Positions 10,068 through 24,116 of a DNA stretch of 64,000 nucleotides are shown here, piece after piece. The notes beneath the pieces are model-generated. The model was not told the origin of the DNA. It worked only from the letters and a program-made list of their open reading frames with translations, and searched no databases. The position numbers were made by a program, and so were the translations under genes. The stretch is taken from contig JAQPZY010001344.1 of assembly GCA_029931535.1 (NCBI GenBank), forward strand, positions 1,405,501 to 1,469,500. Direction: 5' to 3'. This DNA comes from Margaritifera margaritifera (Eukaryota; Mollusca; Bivalvia; Unionida; Margaritiferidae). The first letter of the stretch is position 1. Each line of letters opens with the position of its first letter.

Positions 10068-12424
10068 CATTGATTCGCATTGCGTGTCGATTGCTTTGCA
10101 ATACATGCATAACCAATCTTAGTTATGGCATTTAGTTCATGTACCAGTCTAGAATATTGTGGGGGATTTTTTAATGACCTACGACCTCTATTCTTTAAAT
10201 GAAGGAGCGTCTGAAACACATTTGCAAAATGGAAGATTATATTCCGCTATTTATCTTATGTCCAAAACTCTGGCATTATGATGAAATAATTCCATGGCCT
10301 GCAGTTAACACATCTTGGAGCATAAATGCTCGTGACAGCATATGAAAAACCTGGAATTGATAAAGCTCATAAAAATTTTGAATTTATTAAATAGTTGATG
10401 ATTTTGTGTATGTGACAGTTTCCATAAATCGGGAAGTTTCCATCCACAACATTTGGAGAAAGTTGTAATACAAAATAACCTTTGCTTTGGCAAAAATCAG
10501 CACTCCCGCTAAAAAATAATAATAATAATAAAAAAATGCATGAGTAAACCGTTTTATTTTCACTCAAAATAGATCTGTGTTACTGACTTTTCCAACCAAC
10601 GAATTACTAACTTTTGCAAACAACTCTTAAACCACGATCATACATATTTATTATATCCTAAATTGTGTAATATAAATATTTATTGGTCAAGTATTTTTCA
10701 TATTTCTGAAGTATTTTTTTAAATTACATTTTTCACATCTGGACAATACAAATTTTATCATACTGCAATGTTACCCCAGAACATATTCTACTACAGACGT
10801 TATATTTACGACAAGAAGAAAATTTTGACTCCAAGCAAAAAGTGCCAACGGTATTACCTTATAGCAGATGAAACGGGATGGACATGGATATTTAATCCAC
10901 ACCGTTCGGTTCTCTACGAAGTTATGTCCCCTGCCTCTGCCTTGTCAACAGTGTCCACAAAATGTTGTTATTTTTTTTTTTTTTTGTTGCTCGACAAAAC
11001 TTGTTATTGTGGTCTGATACTATCAAGTATCTAATAATATTACAAAAAGAAATTTCGTTTTCACAGGTTAGGCTATTCTGAAAACCTATATTTTCTTATG
11101 TTGCTAATATAAGCTTCATAATGTACCTTTCTATTGTTAGGGTGATTAATTTAAAAGGCAATTAAAAGAGAGATGTGGGATTTTAATTTACTAAGCACTG
11201 ATTAAAAAGAAGAATATAATTGTATTTTCCCTTTTTAATAATAGATATGTATGTACAAACCCAAAATAAAATGCTGTATTGTCACTCGAGGCTCCGCAAC
11301 TCGTAAATATATAACGTTTCTAATACAACACAATAAAATATAACTGATATTAACTTGGGGAAAAAAATACACGTATCTTCAATGCAATCATGGTGAATCT
11401 GTTAACGGACATTGTTAGTCTCCACCTTCTTGATCCCACGACTCCATGCTGGCTCTGCTTTTGTACAGACTACCGCATTGCTAAATTTCAATTGGCCATT
11501 AATTACTGGCGACGACAAAACATACAATTTAATCAAATTCTAATGTCTAACTCACAAAATATGATAGACAGCGTATAATAGGTGGGATTTCGCATATTTT
11601 CATTAATTTAGATCCCTATAACCAGATTAAGGTTTTAGAAGCTGATATCGTATTCTTGATTTGTGTAAGTACTTAAACTTACTTAAAGATAGCTATCTTG
11701 AATTCACATTTAGAAGGTTAAATTCAGTATAAAATATATCAACAATATATTGCTCGTATATCTTTAAAGTATAACAATGCCTCTTTGGAAATCCATAAAC
11801 GAGATAGAGCTTCCCAAATCACTGAAGTCTGACGGGAAAATGAGTTCGAAAGAAAATGGTATCTCTTCATATCTCTTCTATTAAATAATTTATAAATAAA
11901 ATATAAATCGTGTCACCACACTTATACGACGTCAAAGTCCCGTCAACCATGGTGTACTATGTAGATTTATAAAGCTTATGATGAAATACGTTCTATTTTA
12001 TTGGATATCAACAACCTTTTCGAACCTCTTTTTTGGAAATTGTCGAACCATGGCACGAATATGATATGTCACAAACTTGTTTTTGTCAAAATGCTGATCA
12101 CCCGATAAAAGCGAAATGAAAATCAAACAATCGAGTCTTTTTCCTTTGATGCTCTTTATATAATTACTTGACAAAAAATTAAATAAACAAATAAATAAAT
12201 TATACATCTTGTAAAAGTCGATTGAAAATCAATTCGGATTTAATAGTGCAAATATATCCCCTTGCTTACAAATACAAAATGTACTTTCAAACCATTTGCC
12301 TAATTGCACAAATAGTTTCCAAAAGAGGTTTTCATTTCTTTTGAAAATTCTAAATCGGTTTATGGCTTAATGCATTTACTGCAAGACAGAAGGATATTTT
12401 TAAGTATTTGCATGCTATTGTTGC
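10068..12424. other. Unique AT-rich DNA, 2.4 kb, nothing recognised
   Basis: One of the longest repeat-poor stretches. It has several short open frames (for example 10768-11034 plus, 11998-12207 minus). None shows a known motif, good start context or codon bias that I could defend. A T-run lies near 10970-10985. Confidence 0.65.
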
Positions 12425-12968
12425 CAAAAATTTACAGCACTGTTTATACTACCCCCCTGATAAGAATGACAATGTCATGATATATTGACAGCACGGTTCA
12501 AACTACCACCTGATTAGACCGACCATATCATCATATATTGACAGCACTGTTTATACTACCCACCTGATAAGACCGATCATGTCATCATATATTGACAGCA
12601 CTGTTTATACTACCCACCTGATAAGACGGATCATGTCATCATATATTGACAGCACTGTTTATACAACCAACCTGATTAGACCGACCATGTCATCATATAT
12701 TGACAGCACTGTTTATACTTCTCACCTGATAACACCGACAATGTCATCATATATTGACAACACGGTTCAAACTACCACCTGATAAGACCGACCATGTCAT
12801 TATATATTGACAGCACTGTTTATACTACCCACCAGATACGACCGACTATGTCATCATATATTGACAGCACTGTTCATACTATCCACCTGATAAGACCGAC
12901 TATGTCATCATACATTGACAGCAGTGTTCACATTAACCACCTGATAAGACCGACCAAGTCATCTTATC
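12425..12968. repeat. Minisatellite, 54-bp unit, ~10 copies
   Basis: ATCATATATTGACAGCACTG followed by TTTATACTACCCACCTGATA recurs at 54-bp spacing (for example ACAGCACTG at 12541 and 12595). The unit length is a multiple of three, so short 18-residue open repeats appear. Copies vary at the GACCGACCATG joint. Confidence 0.95.
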
Positions 12969-13756
12969 TAACTATTTTACAGAATTAATTTAAAATATTT
13001 ATGAATATAACCAAAACTGTTAAACTTTTAGATCAAGATAATAGTGTAAGTTCAATAAATTCATATCTTCTTTCCCCCTCCCCCCCTCCCCCACTCCCCC
13101 CCCCCCACCCATAAAAAATAATAATAACGGCGAAAAAAAACTCTGAATTTGCTTATTTCAGCTCTGATCTTCCCTTAATGTATTGTAAAACTCATTTCTT
13201 GGTGTATATTATAGAAGAAATTTAATGAAGTAAGGAATCCTAGTTAAATTTTTGCAAAACCAAGGCACAATAAAGGATCCTTGTAAATCCCGGGGATCAG
13301 AGTGTCTGCAGTATTCCGTAGGCTACAATCTTTTCTTGAAGTATAAATCTAAAAGGAGAAAATATATTAAACATAGCTTTATTGAACATTGAACAACATG
13401 TCTGGAACCTTGTCCCTGTGTAATTTGAGCATAGTCCGCGCTCAGTTATTGTATTGGTGAAGTTTTTGTTATCCACGGTGACACTGTGTAAACTATATAC
13501 ACTTCATCTAACACGTGGATCTGGTGAAAACAAATTCGTCATTAGAAATCCTAATTCCGAAAAAAAAAGTATGCATTTCGACGCTATTAGTAATAGCTGG
13601 TTTTCATTGTTTTGCCTTTCATTGTCTTTGAGTCATTTTATACATTCAATCTAACGTGTCAATAAAAGAACGTGGTCATATTAACAAGTAAACAGACGCA
13701 GGACAAGCATGTCATCACTTAACTGTTATGTTCGGCTTCAGTCTTTTGGTTTTGAG
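12969..13756. other. Unique DNA with a C-rich tract
   Basis: At 13072-13111 there is a nearly pure C tract with short T/A interruptions, so the minus strand has several G-runs. A short open frame at 13454-13654 has no recognisable domain. Nothing else is seen. Confidence 0.7.
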
Positions 13757-14186
13757 CATCCATTCACTCTTTATTCCTTAGACTCGTACGTATTCATCAA
13801 GTGTACCCATTCACTCTTTATACCTTAGACTCGTACGTATTTATCAGGTGTACCCATTCACTCTTTATACCTTAGACTCGTACGTATTTATCAGGTGTAC
13901 CCATTCACTCTTTATACCTTAGACTCGTACGTATTTATCAGGTGTACCCATTCACTCTTTATACCTTAGACTCGTCGTATTCATCAGGTGTACCCATTCA
14001 CTCTTTATACCTTAGACTCGTACGTATTCATCAGGTGTACCCATTCACTCTTTATACCTTAGACTCGTACGTATTTATCAGGTGTACCCATTCACTCTTT
14101 ATACCTTAGACTCGTACGTATTTATCAGGTGTGCCCATTCACTCTTTATTCCTTAGACTCGTACATATTCATCAGGTGTACCCATC
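13757..14186. repeat. Minisatellite, 47-bp unit, ~9 copies
   Basis: CATTCACTCTTTATACCTTA followed by GACTCGTACGTATTTATCAG recurs at 47-bp spacing (13808, 13855 and onward). One copy near 13970 lacks AC in CGTACG. Confidence 0.95.
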
Positions 14187-14576
14187 GCTTACTCCGCACG
14201 TGTAGCTATGTATTTCAGTAACGGAAATGCTTACTGCGCGGGCGCTCCAAAAAAAAAACATACCGACAAACCAAGACATTTTACAAAAGTTTCTAATGAA
14301 TTTTCATCCGCTTCTTTCTTTTCAAACGATCATTTTTTTTGTTGTTTTTTTAAAGCATTAGAATTTTATAAATTTATATTACTGACTGAATGATCCAATC
14401 GAAAATATCCTTTCTGTGGCGACAACATTTGCAACTAATGCCACTTAAAAAAGAAAAAGAGAAATAGTAAATCGGGCTATTTTAAAAAGTTCTTTTTCTA
14501 ATACTGAAAAGAGTTCATTGTAGAAATAGATTTAGGAATGTTGGACTGTTCCTTATACAACTCAGCCTTTTATAAA
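14187..14576. other. Unique DNA, nothing recognised
   Basis: Contains A- and T-runs and a short open frame from 14208 that has no known motif. Confidence 0.6.
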
Positions 14577-15335
<759 letters not shown>

Positions 15336-15390
15336 CAACAACTACAACACCAACAACAACAACAACTACTACCACTACTACTACTAAAAT
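15336..15390. repeat. Trinucleotide tract (CAA/CTA)n
   Basis: ACAACAACTACTACCACTAC-type sequence. The Thr run in the overlapping open frame comes from it. Confidence 0.9.
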
Positions 15391-16159
15391 AAAACCGCCT
15401 TTATCGTATTCATTATCATTTTCATTTTCTTCTTTGTCTTCATATTCTTCTTCGGTAAGGAAAAAATAATGCTGTGCAACTTTTCACACTCAATTTGGTC
15501 GAACAGTTTTTTTTTCTTCTGTTTTTGTTGGTCACAATTCGCATGTACCTGGCCGTGCAAACATTTTTCTTTTCCTTGACTATCTTGGTGAAGAATTTCC
15601 GAGGGTTATGCAGCTTAATAATTTCGAAATTCAAGACTGCTGATTTTTAACGATAATTAGCATAGTTGATGATTGAACTTCATATAAAATAGTTTGATTT
15701 CGTTTCGTTCTTAAATAAAGTCATTTTGGCCAAGAAAGAACTTTGTGCACGAAATTATCATTTTGAAACGTGCAAAAGACTAGTCGTATGTCTTTTGTAG
15801 TAGGTTATGTCCATAGTTGTTGCCATCGTCAAGAATTTATTCAAAACTTGGTTTGTTTCTATAAAATATATTTGACTTGATCTAGCTGGTGGTAGTTATC
15901 TGAGTATTCTTATTTTGACCAATACTACCAGACATTATTCGGATAGCGTGTAACGAGTCTAAATAAATGTGCCCTCAAAAATACGCAATAAAAGCCCCGA
16001 ATTCAAAGTACTGAAAACAACTCCACATTTACTCCGCGCTATTGTACGTTGATTCTACAGACATATATGCTCCTGTTTGCAAATTGAATTCAGATTTTGG
16101 TATATGCATGTATATAGTTTAACGGCACTTTAGTACAATACTGGCTATATGGCATCCAC
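15391..16159. other. Unique DNA, nothing recognised
   Basis: Contains a TTC-rich patch (15405-15460) and otherwise ordinary AT-rich sequence. Confidence 0.6.
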
Positions 16160-16315
16160 TCAGATTTTGGCAATAATAATACAAATAAAAATAAAAATAA
16201 TAATAATACTAATAACAATAATAATAATAGTTAATAATAATAATAATGATAATAATAATAATAACAATAGTAATTAGTAGTAGTAATAGTAGTAGTATTG
16301 TTGTTGTTGTTTTTG

Positions 16316-16363
<48 letters not shown>
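16160..16363. repeat. Trinucleotide tract (AAT)n-(AGT)n-(TTG)n-(ATT)n
   Basis: Imperfect AAT repeats pass into AGT and TTG repeats and end in a pure ATT run of about 45 bp. AAT and ATT are complementary, so the two ends can pair. Confidence 0.95.
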
Positions 16364-16364
<1 letters not shown>

Positions 16365-16599
16365 ATAGGATTTATTTAAACGGTTATCCCCCACCTCGTT
16401 AAACACATTATGAATATCTAAGATTTGAACTTTTCTCTTACGTTCGATCAGGAACACTAAGATTTGTTTTGTACGCTCGCTTTTCGTTAGAGTGTATTAT
16501 GTTATGAGTGTCTTGCCGTCTGTCAGTTAACTTTTCTATTTTCGGACGATAACTTCAGTTCTACAGAACCTACCTTCGCGCAACATCGGAATAAGTTCT

Positions 16600-17045
16600 T
16601 CTTGAAGAAAAAACGAAGCCTGTCGAGTTTGGGGTCAAAAGGTCAATGTTCAGGTCACTGTGACTAAAGGAAGAAAAATGGTTTCTGCGCATTACAATTA
16701 ATTTTCTATCGCAGACCTGGCCCAAACATTGTGAATTGTTTGCACATATGATAAAGAAAATGGATATTGATCTTGGGATGAAAACGTCAAAGGTCAAGGT
16801 CAGTTTGACCCAAAAAAACATGGGTTTTGCAGAATAACTTTTGTTCTATAGTAAATATTTTGACCAAACTTTGTGGATAGTTTGCACTTAGCAAAATAAA
16901 GAAACCTGTAGATTTTGGGGTCTACAGGTTAACATTTACGGTCTTCGTAAGTACAATAAGAAAATAATGGTTTCTGCATAGTCAGTTTAATTCAAGACCG
17001 CATTCCTTGACTAAAGTTGAGGTCACTGAGACTAGTTTCAAAAGG
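16600..17045 (+). repeat. Degenerate interspersed repeat with GGTCAAGGTCA motifs
   Basis: Successive degenerate blocks share GTTTGGGGTCAAAAGGTCAA (16628), CAGGTCACTGTGACT, ATGGTTTCTGC, ACTTTGTGGATAGTTTGCAC and similar phrases at roughly 150-170 bp spacing: 16620-16780, 16785-16915 and 16915-17045. I recognise this style of repeat, with AGGTCA phrases repeated around a GTGAC core, from mollusc genomes but cannot give it a family name. It is decayed and non-coding. Confidence 0.55.
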
Positions 17046-17854
17046 AGTATTCAACACGGAGCATGCGTATTATGTGCCGTTTATTGTCCTCTTGTTACAG
17101 ATTTCTGCCGAGTTTAATTAGTGCATGTGCTCGCAAGTAGTGCTTCTCTTATTTGTAGATTATGAGTATTTCGACTCAGAATACAGTGAGACTCAAATTT
17201 AATAGAGTCCCAATCAACAACATTATCACCACGAAGAGTCACTCCTTTATCACCATCAAGTGATCACGAACTCCACCTCCGCCTCTCCTTTTGCTACTAT
17301 GTTGCTACCAGGGCTGGTACTGCTGCTACTACTACTACTACTGCCACAGCTGTCTCATCGTTTATATATGGAGTCTATGTATTTACTGATTTGAATATCG
17401 ATATACGATTCTGTATTAACACATTGAGCACCATTAGTTTAAGAAATATCAATGATTCTAATTGATTCACTCATATTTTCTTCATTTAAAAATTATGATC
17501 TCTCTAATGCAACACTAAAAAATAGTGACATGAATGGACTGTAAACTGATCTGGCAAAGTAATCAATAAAGTTGCATAATGGTTGTTGGCTGGCAAGAAA
17601 CACCAAATAAATCACTTAATATGACAGAGTGTTTTTGTTGATGTTGCTGCGAATAGACTACATTCTTTTTTTCTAAGCAATTTGATTCTTGAATAACGCG
17701 CTTTTATCTTGTACACTACCACACATTGATAATGGTGCGGATAACAGTAAAAAAGTTTCAATGCCTGCTAAGTTGAAAATCTTCTTTCTTTCTTTCTTTT
17801 ATTTTTCTTCAGCCTTTCATTTTTATCTGATGTATGATTTTGACTGTTTGCAGC
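17046..17854. other. Unique DNA, nothing recognised
   Basis: Short CTA/CTG triplet patch at 17328-17346 and a TTTC patch at 17784-17800. No gene supported. Confidence 0.6.
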
Positions 17855-18112
17855 CTGGTCTGGATTGATATACTCCAAGGCCTGGTTTGATATAGTCCAA
17901 GGTCTAGAATGATATAGTCCAAGGCCTAATTTGATATAGTCCAAGGTCTGGTTTGATATAGCCTAAGACCTGGTTTGATATAGTCCAATACCTGGTTTGA
18001 TATAGTCCAAGACCTGGTTTGATATAGTCCGAGGCCTGGTTTGATATAGTCCGAGGCCTGGTTTGATATAGTCCAAGACCTGGTTTGATATAGTACAAGG
18101 CCTAGTTTGATG
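17855..18112. repeat. Minisatellite, 22-bp unit, ~12 copies
   Basis: GATATAGTCCAAGGCCTGGT recurs at 22-bp spacing (17889, 17911 and onward), with GGCC, GACC and GTCT variants. Confidence 0.95.
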
Positions 18113-18339
18113 GTGAGTGAAACACTATAAATACTGCAAAGCAACATTCTCTGACTTTAAGAGGACACCGTATTAATCAAATCCAGTTTTTTTAGGGGAG
18201 GGAGTATTTAAGAGGCTGAAGAGTGTGATTCATTTTTTCTTTCTTTTTAAAGTTGAAATCATATTTATGTCATACATATTGCAATGAAAAATAGAAAGTG
18301 TAGAATGTAACCATCAAATTTATTTTTGCCAAAGGATAA
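18113..18339. other. Unique linker between two arrays
   Basis: About 230 bp without recognisable features. Confidence 0.6.
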
Positions 18340-19505
18340 TGCTATGTTCAGCTGAATGATATATTCAGGTGAATGCTATATTCAGGTTAATGCTATATTC
18401 AGGTATTAGTATATTGGGTAATGCTATATTCAGGTACTAGTATATTGGTTAATGCTATATTCAGGTACTAGTGTTATACTCAGGTTAATGCTATATTCAG
18501 GTACTAGTATGCTGGTTAATAATACATTAAGGTACTAGTATATTGGGTAATGTTATATTCAGGTATTAGTATATAGGGTAATGCTATATTCATGTATTAG
18601 TATATTGGGTAATGCTATATATTCAGGTACTAGTATAATGCTATATTCAAGTACTAGTATGCTGGTTAATACTACATTCAGGTACTAGTATGCTGGTTAA
18701 TACTACATTCAGGTACTAGTATATTGGGTAATGCTATATTCAGGTACTAGTATATTGGGTAATGCTATATTCAGGTATTAGTATATTGGTTAATGCTATA
18801 TTCAGGTACTAGTATAATGGTAATGCTATATTCAGGTACTAGTATATTGGTTAATGCTATATTCAGGTACTAGTATATTGGGTAATGCTCTATTCAGGTA
18901 TTAGTATATTGGGTAATGCTATATTCAGGTATTAGTATATTGGGTAATGCTATATTCAGGTACTAGTATATTGGTTAATGCTATATTCAGGTACTAGTGT
19001 TATACTCAGGTTAATGCTATATTCAGGTACTAGTATGCTGGTTAATAATACATTAAGGTACTAGTATATTGGGTAATGTTATATTCAGGTATTAGTATAT
19101 TGGGTAATGCTATATTCAGGTATTAGTATCTTGGGTAATGCTATATATTCAGGTACTAGTATATTGGTTAATGCTATATTCAGGTACTAGTATATTGGGT
19201 AATGCTCTATTCAGGTATTAGTATATTGGGTAATGCTATATTCAGGTATTAGTATATTGGGTAATGCTATATTCAGGTATTAGTATATTGGGTAATGCTA
19301 TATTCAGGTACTAGTATATTGGTAAAGGGTATATTCAGGTACTAGAGCTATTTTCAGGTACTAGCATGTTGGTTAATGCTATATTCAGGTACTAGAGCTA
19401 TTTTCAGGTACTAGCATGTTGGTTAATGTTAAATTCAGGTACTAGAGCTATTTTCAGGTATTATTATATTGGTTAATGTTATATTCAGGTATTAGTATAT
19501 TGGTT
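18340..19505. repeat. Minisatellite, ~31-bp unit, ~37 copies, with a 526-bp higher-order repeat
   Basis: AATGCTATATTCAGGTACTA followed by GTATATTGGTT is the basic unit. Variants carry TACTAG or TATTAG and GGTT or GGGT. A rare variant with GTGTTATACTCAGG occurs at 18471 and 18997 and is followed both times by the same series of variants (GCTGGTTAATAATACATTAA), so a ~526-bp block is duplicated. The right edge from about 19320 carries a diverged CTAGAGCTATTTTCAGG form. Confidence 0.93.
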
Positions 19506-20021
19506 AAGATACAAGAACAGCGATTAGCAGAAACCATAACAGACGTTTAAGGTGTTTTTTTTCGGTTCATTTCTAAAAATAGACTATCAAACCAATAATG
19601 GTGATCACCAGATAAAAATCAAAAAAGTGGTGTCTGTACTTTTCTCCAACAAATTTAGCGCATTTGTATTTTTAATTATATTTTATTTTCCTGTCTGGAA
19701 CCAATTTTAAATTTCTTAATACCATTTTGAAACCATCAGTGCATTGTTTCTTGAACTTGTTCTTTCGATTTTCAGCTATTCTTAGATGCATTACGACAAC
19801 GGCAACGATAGCAGCAATTTTCAAAGTAAAGAATGAAAATTCATTGAAATTAACTTGTCCGTATGAAAATAACTTGTCCATATGAAAGATATGAATTCAA
19901 TAAATATAAGAGAGTAACAAAATTATTATTTAGCAGCATCTTCTCTTACAGTCGGGTAATGGCTTTGAGAAATAGTGTGGTCCTTATTAAAATAGATTGG
20001 TATTCAGAGCTTGTCACGTGC
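19506..20021. other. Unique DNA, nothing recognised
   Basis: Short open frames on both strands without known motifs. Confidence 0.6.
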
Positions 20022-20307
20022 ACTGTACCCAGGCCCGCTGAGGGCGGGGTGGGGAGGGGGGCAATTACCCAGGGGCCCGGCGATTTTAAAGGGCCCGCCG
20101 TCAACTCAGTTATAAAAAATAAATCAATCTTTGCAGTAAATATTGAAATTTTTTCCTTGCAAGATTCTAAGTTATGGTAGATTACTACCGGTTTTATATG
20201 CAAAACTGTACACAGGTTTTTATATACAAATAATTAAACTAGTTTTTGGTGCCCATGACTGCTCTGCCCAGGGGCCCAGAATTCCTGTCGGCGGGCCTGG
20301 CTGTACC
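20022..20307. mobile_element. Non-autonomous hAT-like MITE (20030-20299) with 8-bp target duplication
   Basis: The left end reads CAGGCCCGCTGAGG. The right end, read in reverse, is CAGGCCCGCCGACAGG, so about 11 of the first 12 bases match as terminal inverted repeats. The flanking 8-mers are ACTGTACC (20022-20029) and GCTGTACC (20300-20307), 7 of 8 identical. hAT superfamily elements make 8-bp target duplications and their ends usually begin CAG, so a 270-bp internally deleted hAT derivative fits. The ends are GC-rich (GGGGCCC near both ends) in an AT-rich window. There is no transposase frame. Confidence 0.65.
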
Positions 20308-20339
20308 CACTGATATGTTTAACTGCTTATACACTGCGT

Positions 20340-20361
20340 TTTTTTTTTTTTTTTTTTTTAA
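20340..20361. repeat. Poly(T) tract
   Basis: About 20 T residues in a row. It could be a retroposon poly(A) tail on the minus strand, but no body is recognised next to it. Confidence 0.8.
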
Positions 20362-20604
20362 GTGTAATTCTTTGTTACAAATTAAAATTTACCTTTCGTG
20401 GATTCTGCTAAAAGATTATTGCCGTATATTTCTGTAATATTGATACGGAACGTATGCCATTAATCACAAAACACGAAAAAAGAAATTTAAATACAAAACA
20501 CGAAATACATGTCTAATAATGAATTGATGTATCAAAGGAATATAAATAATGACCTTTCCGAAAGAAGCGTTCTTTAATTTCAAAGTCGTCTGCTTTATTA
20601 TTTG

Positions 20605-20886
20605 AAGAACAGTCAAGGTCATACCCCTGCAGTAGACCTCTCGTTTCTGGCAAAAGTGCACGCGCTTCCCCAGAAACACGCTACTTTCCTGTGCAGTCGA
20701 AATTCATCGCATGGCTGCTAGGCTTCAAACAATACTGGCAATCAATTAAGTTTACCATTGTCTTCTATAAAAAAAACTATAGCTATAATTATCTCCATAA
20801 CATTCATCATTTCTTAGCCTTAGCTCCAATTATACGTTGTATTGTTTTAAAATTAAACAGATGCACTTTCTCGCGACGCGAATGAT
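20605..20886 (+). repeat. Unnamed dispersed repeat, copy A
   Basis: Shares, in order, GCACGCGCTTCCCCAGAAAC, TTCCTGTGCAG, GGCTTCAAACAA, TGGCAATCAATTAAG and an ending CGACGCGAATG with copies at 34330-34562 and 58745-59029. All three are in the same orientation. No protein frame is conserved among them, so a SINE- or MITE-like element or a decayed non-coding family is most likely. Confidence 0.55.
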
Positions 20887-21814
20887 GTTGTTATAAAGGC
20901 TATAATATTAACATTACGCCATGAAGCGCCTTGAAATGTCTGGCGCATGCGTAAACCTGGAACTTTACTCACAAAACACCCCAAACTGTGCCAGAAGAGC
21001 ACCTAGAAAAAAGTTAGTTGATTTTATAGGTGATCGAATTCCCCTTGATGAGGGTTTTAAAAAATATTAGTGCATCTTCCAGAATAATTCTTTTTTCACA
21101 AACTTATTAGGCCAAGGTGACCCACTTATAAAATGATGGACAAATTGGCTAGTCGTTTAAAGAATTTGTTAAAGTTTGCCATACGTTGAGTGAGGATTTC
21201 ACAGATGTTGTATTTTATTATCTCATAGAGCGAAGGTGTGTATGATAGATCAGAAATATAGGGAGTATATGAATCGTCTGCGTTGAGTCAAGGCTGCCCT
21301 CGGCTTTATTTATGCTAACGTTGACATACATTCGATACGACATTTTGATGCTGATTGGAGTTTTCACCTACATTGATACAATTATTTGACAAAAATAAGT
21401 TTCGTGCTTATATTGCAGTTTTTTATTTTATTAATTCGGTCTAAACTTCAGTTTCAACTGGTTGTGTAATTATGTTATTTTTCCAAGTTAACGCTGCATA
21501 ATAGATCATTACGTTTGATTGGTTTCAAGTAGCTGAGACCAGTGAGAGATCAAAAGATTTGGAATCAAGTACTTTGCTCTATGCTGAGCTCTTCTTTTCT
21601 AATTAGATAAAGGTTTTGTTCATTAGTAGATCATATCAGAATAGTGAATTACAAAAGTAATACAGATCACATTACCAATGTATTTAGCCGGTGTTGTTTA
21701 TATATATATAATAAAATGATGATGACGCTTTAAAGTATATTTTATTTCCACTCGCTGACAGTTCAACAATTCACTTCCACCTCGTTGAATCGGTTATACA
21801 TGACACGACTATTC
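20887..21814. other. Unique DNA, nothing recognised
   Basis: AT-rich with no gene-like frame or array. Confidence 0.6.
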
Positions 21815-21986
21815 CATCTAATTGTAAGCGAGCCGAACTCGTGACCGAAAGGGTGCGGGTTCAAATCCTACCAGCGGCAATCGTGGTGTATTCCTGGGCA
21901 AGTGACCTTACTCCAATTGCCTCAGCACCAAATAACCATTATGTGTTCATGTGCCGTAAAACCCCAAACCAAACCAAACCAAACCA
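21815..21986 (+). mobile_element. tRNA-derived SINE with (AAACC)n tail
   Basis: GTAAGCGAGCCGAACTCGTG is followed by an exact B box, GGTTCAAATCC (21858-21868). The body CGTGGTGTATTCCTGGGCAA follows, then TGTGCCGTAAAACCCC and about five AAACC repeats as tail. This copy shows what the unexpanded body of the 4523 SINE looks like. The A-box half is diverged. It is probably a 5'-weakened, inactive copy. Confidence 0.8.
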
Positions 21987-24040
<2,054 letters not shown>

Positions 24041-24116
24041 CAATGAACATAATAAACTAAAGAATCAACAACTATCTTAATGAATGACTTTTCATACGAA
24101 GGACAGCTTATTAAAA

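Noticed and set aside
13072..13111. A functional G-quadruplex regulator
   Set aside because: The C-rich tract could form one on the minus strand, but it has no gene nearby and such tracts are common low-complexity DNA.
21815..21986. A functional tRNA gene
   Set aside because: The B box is good, but no cloverleaf can be completed and the sequence continues into a SINE body and AAACC tail.
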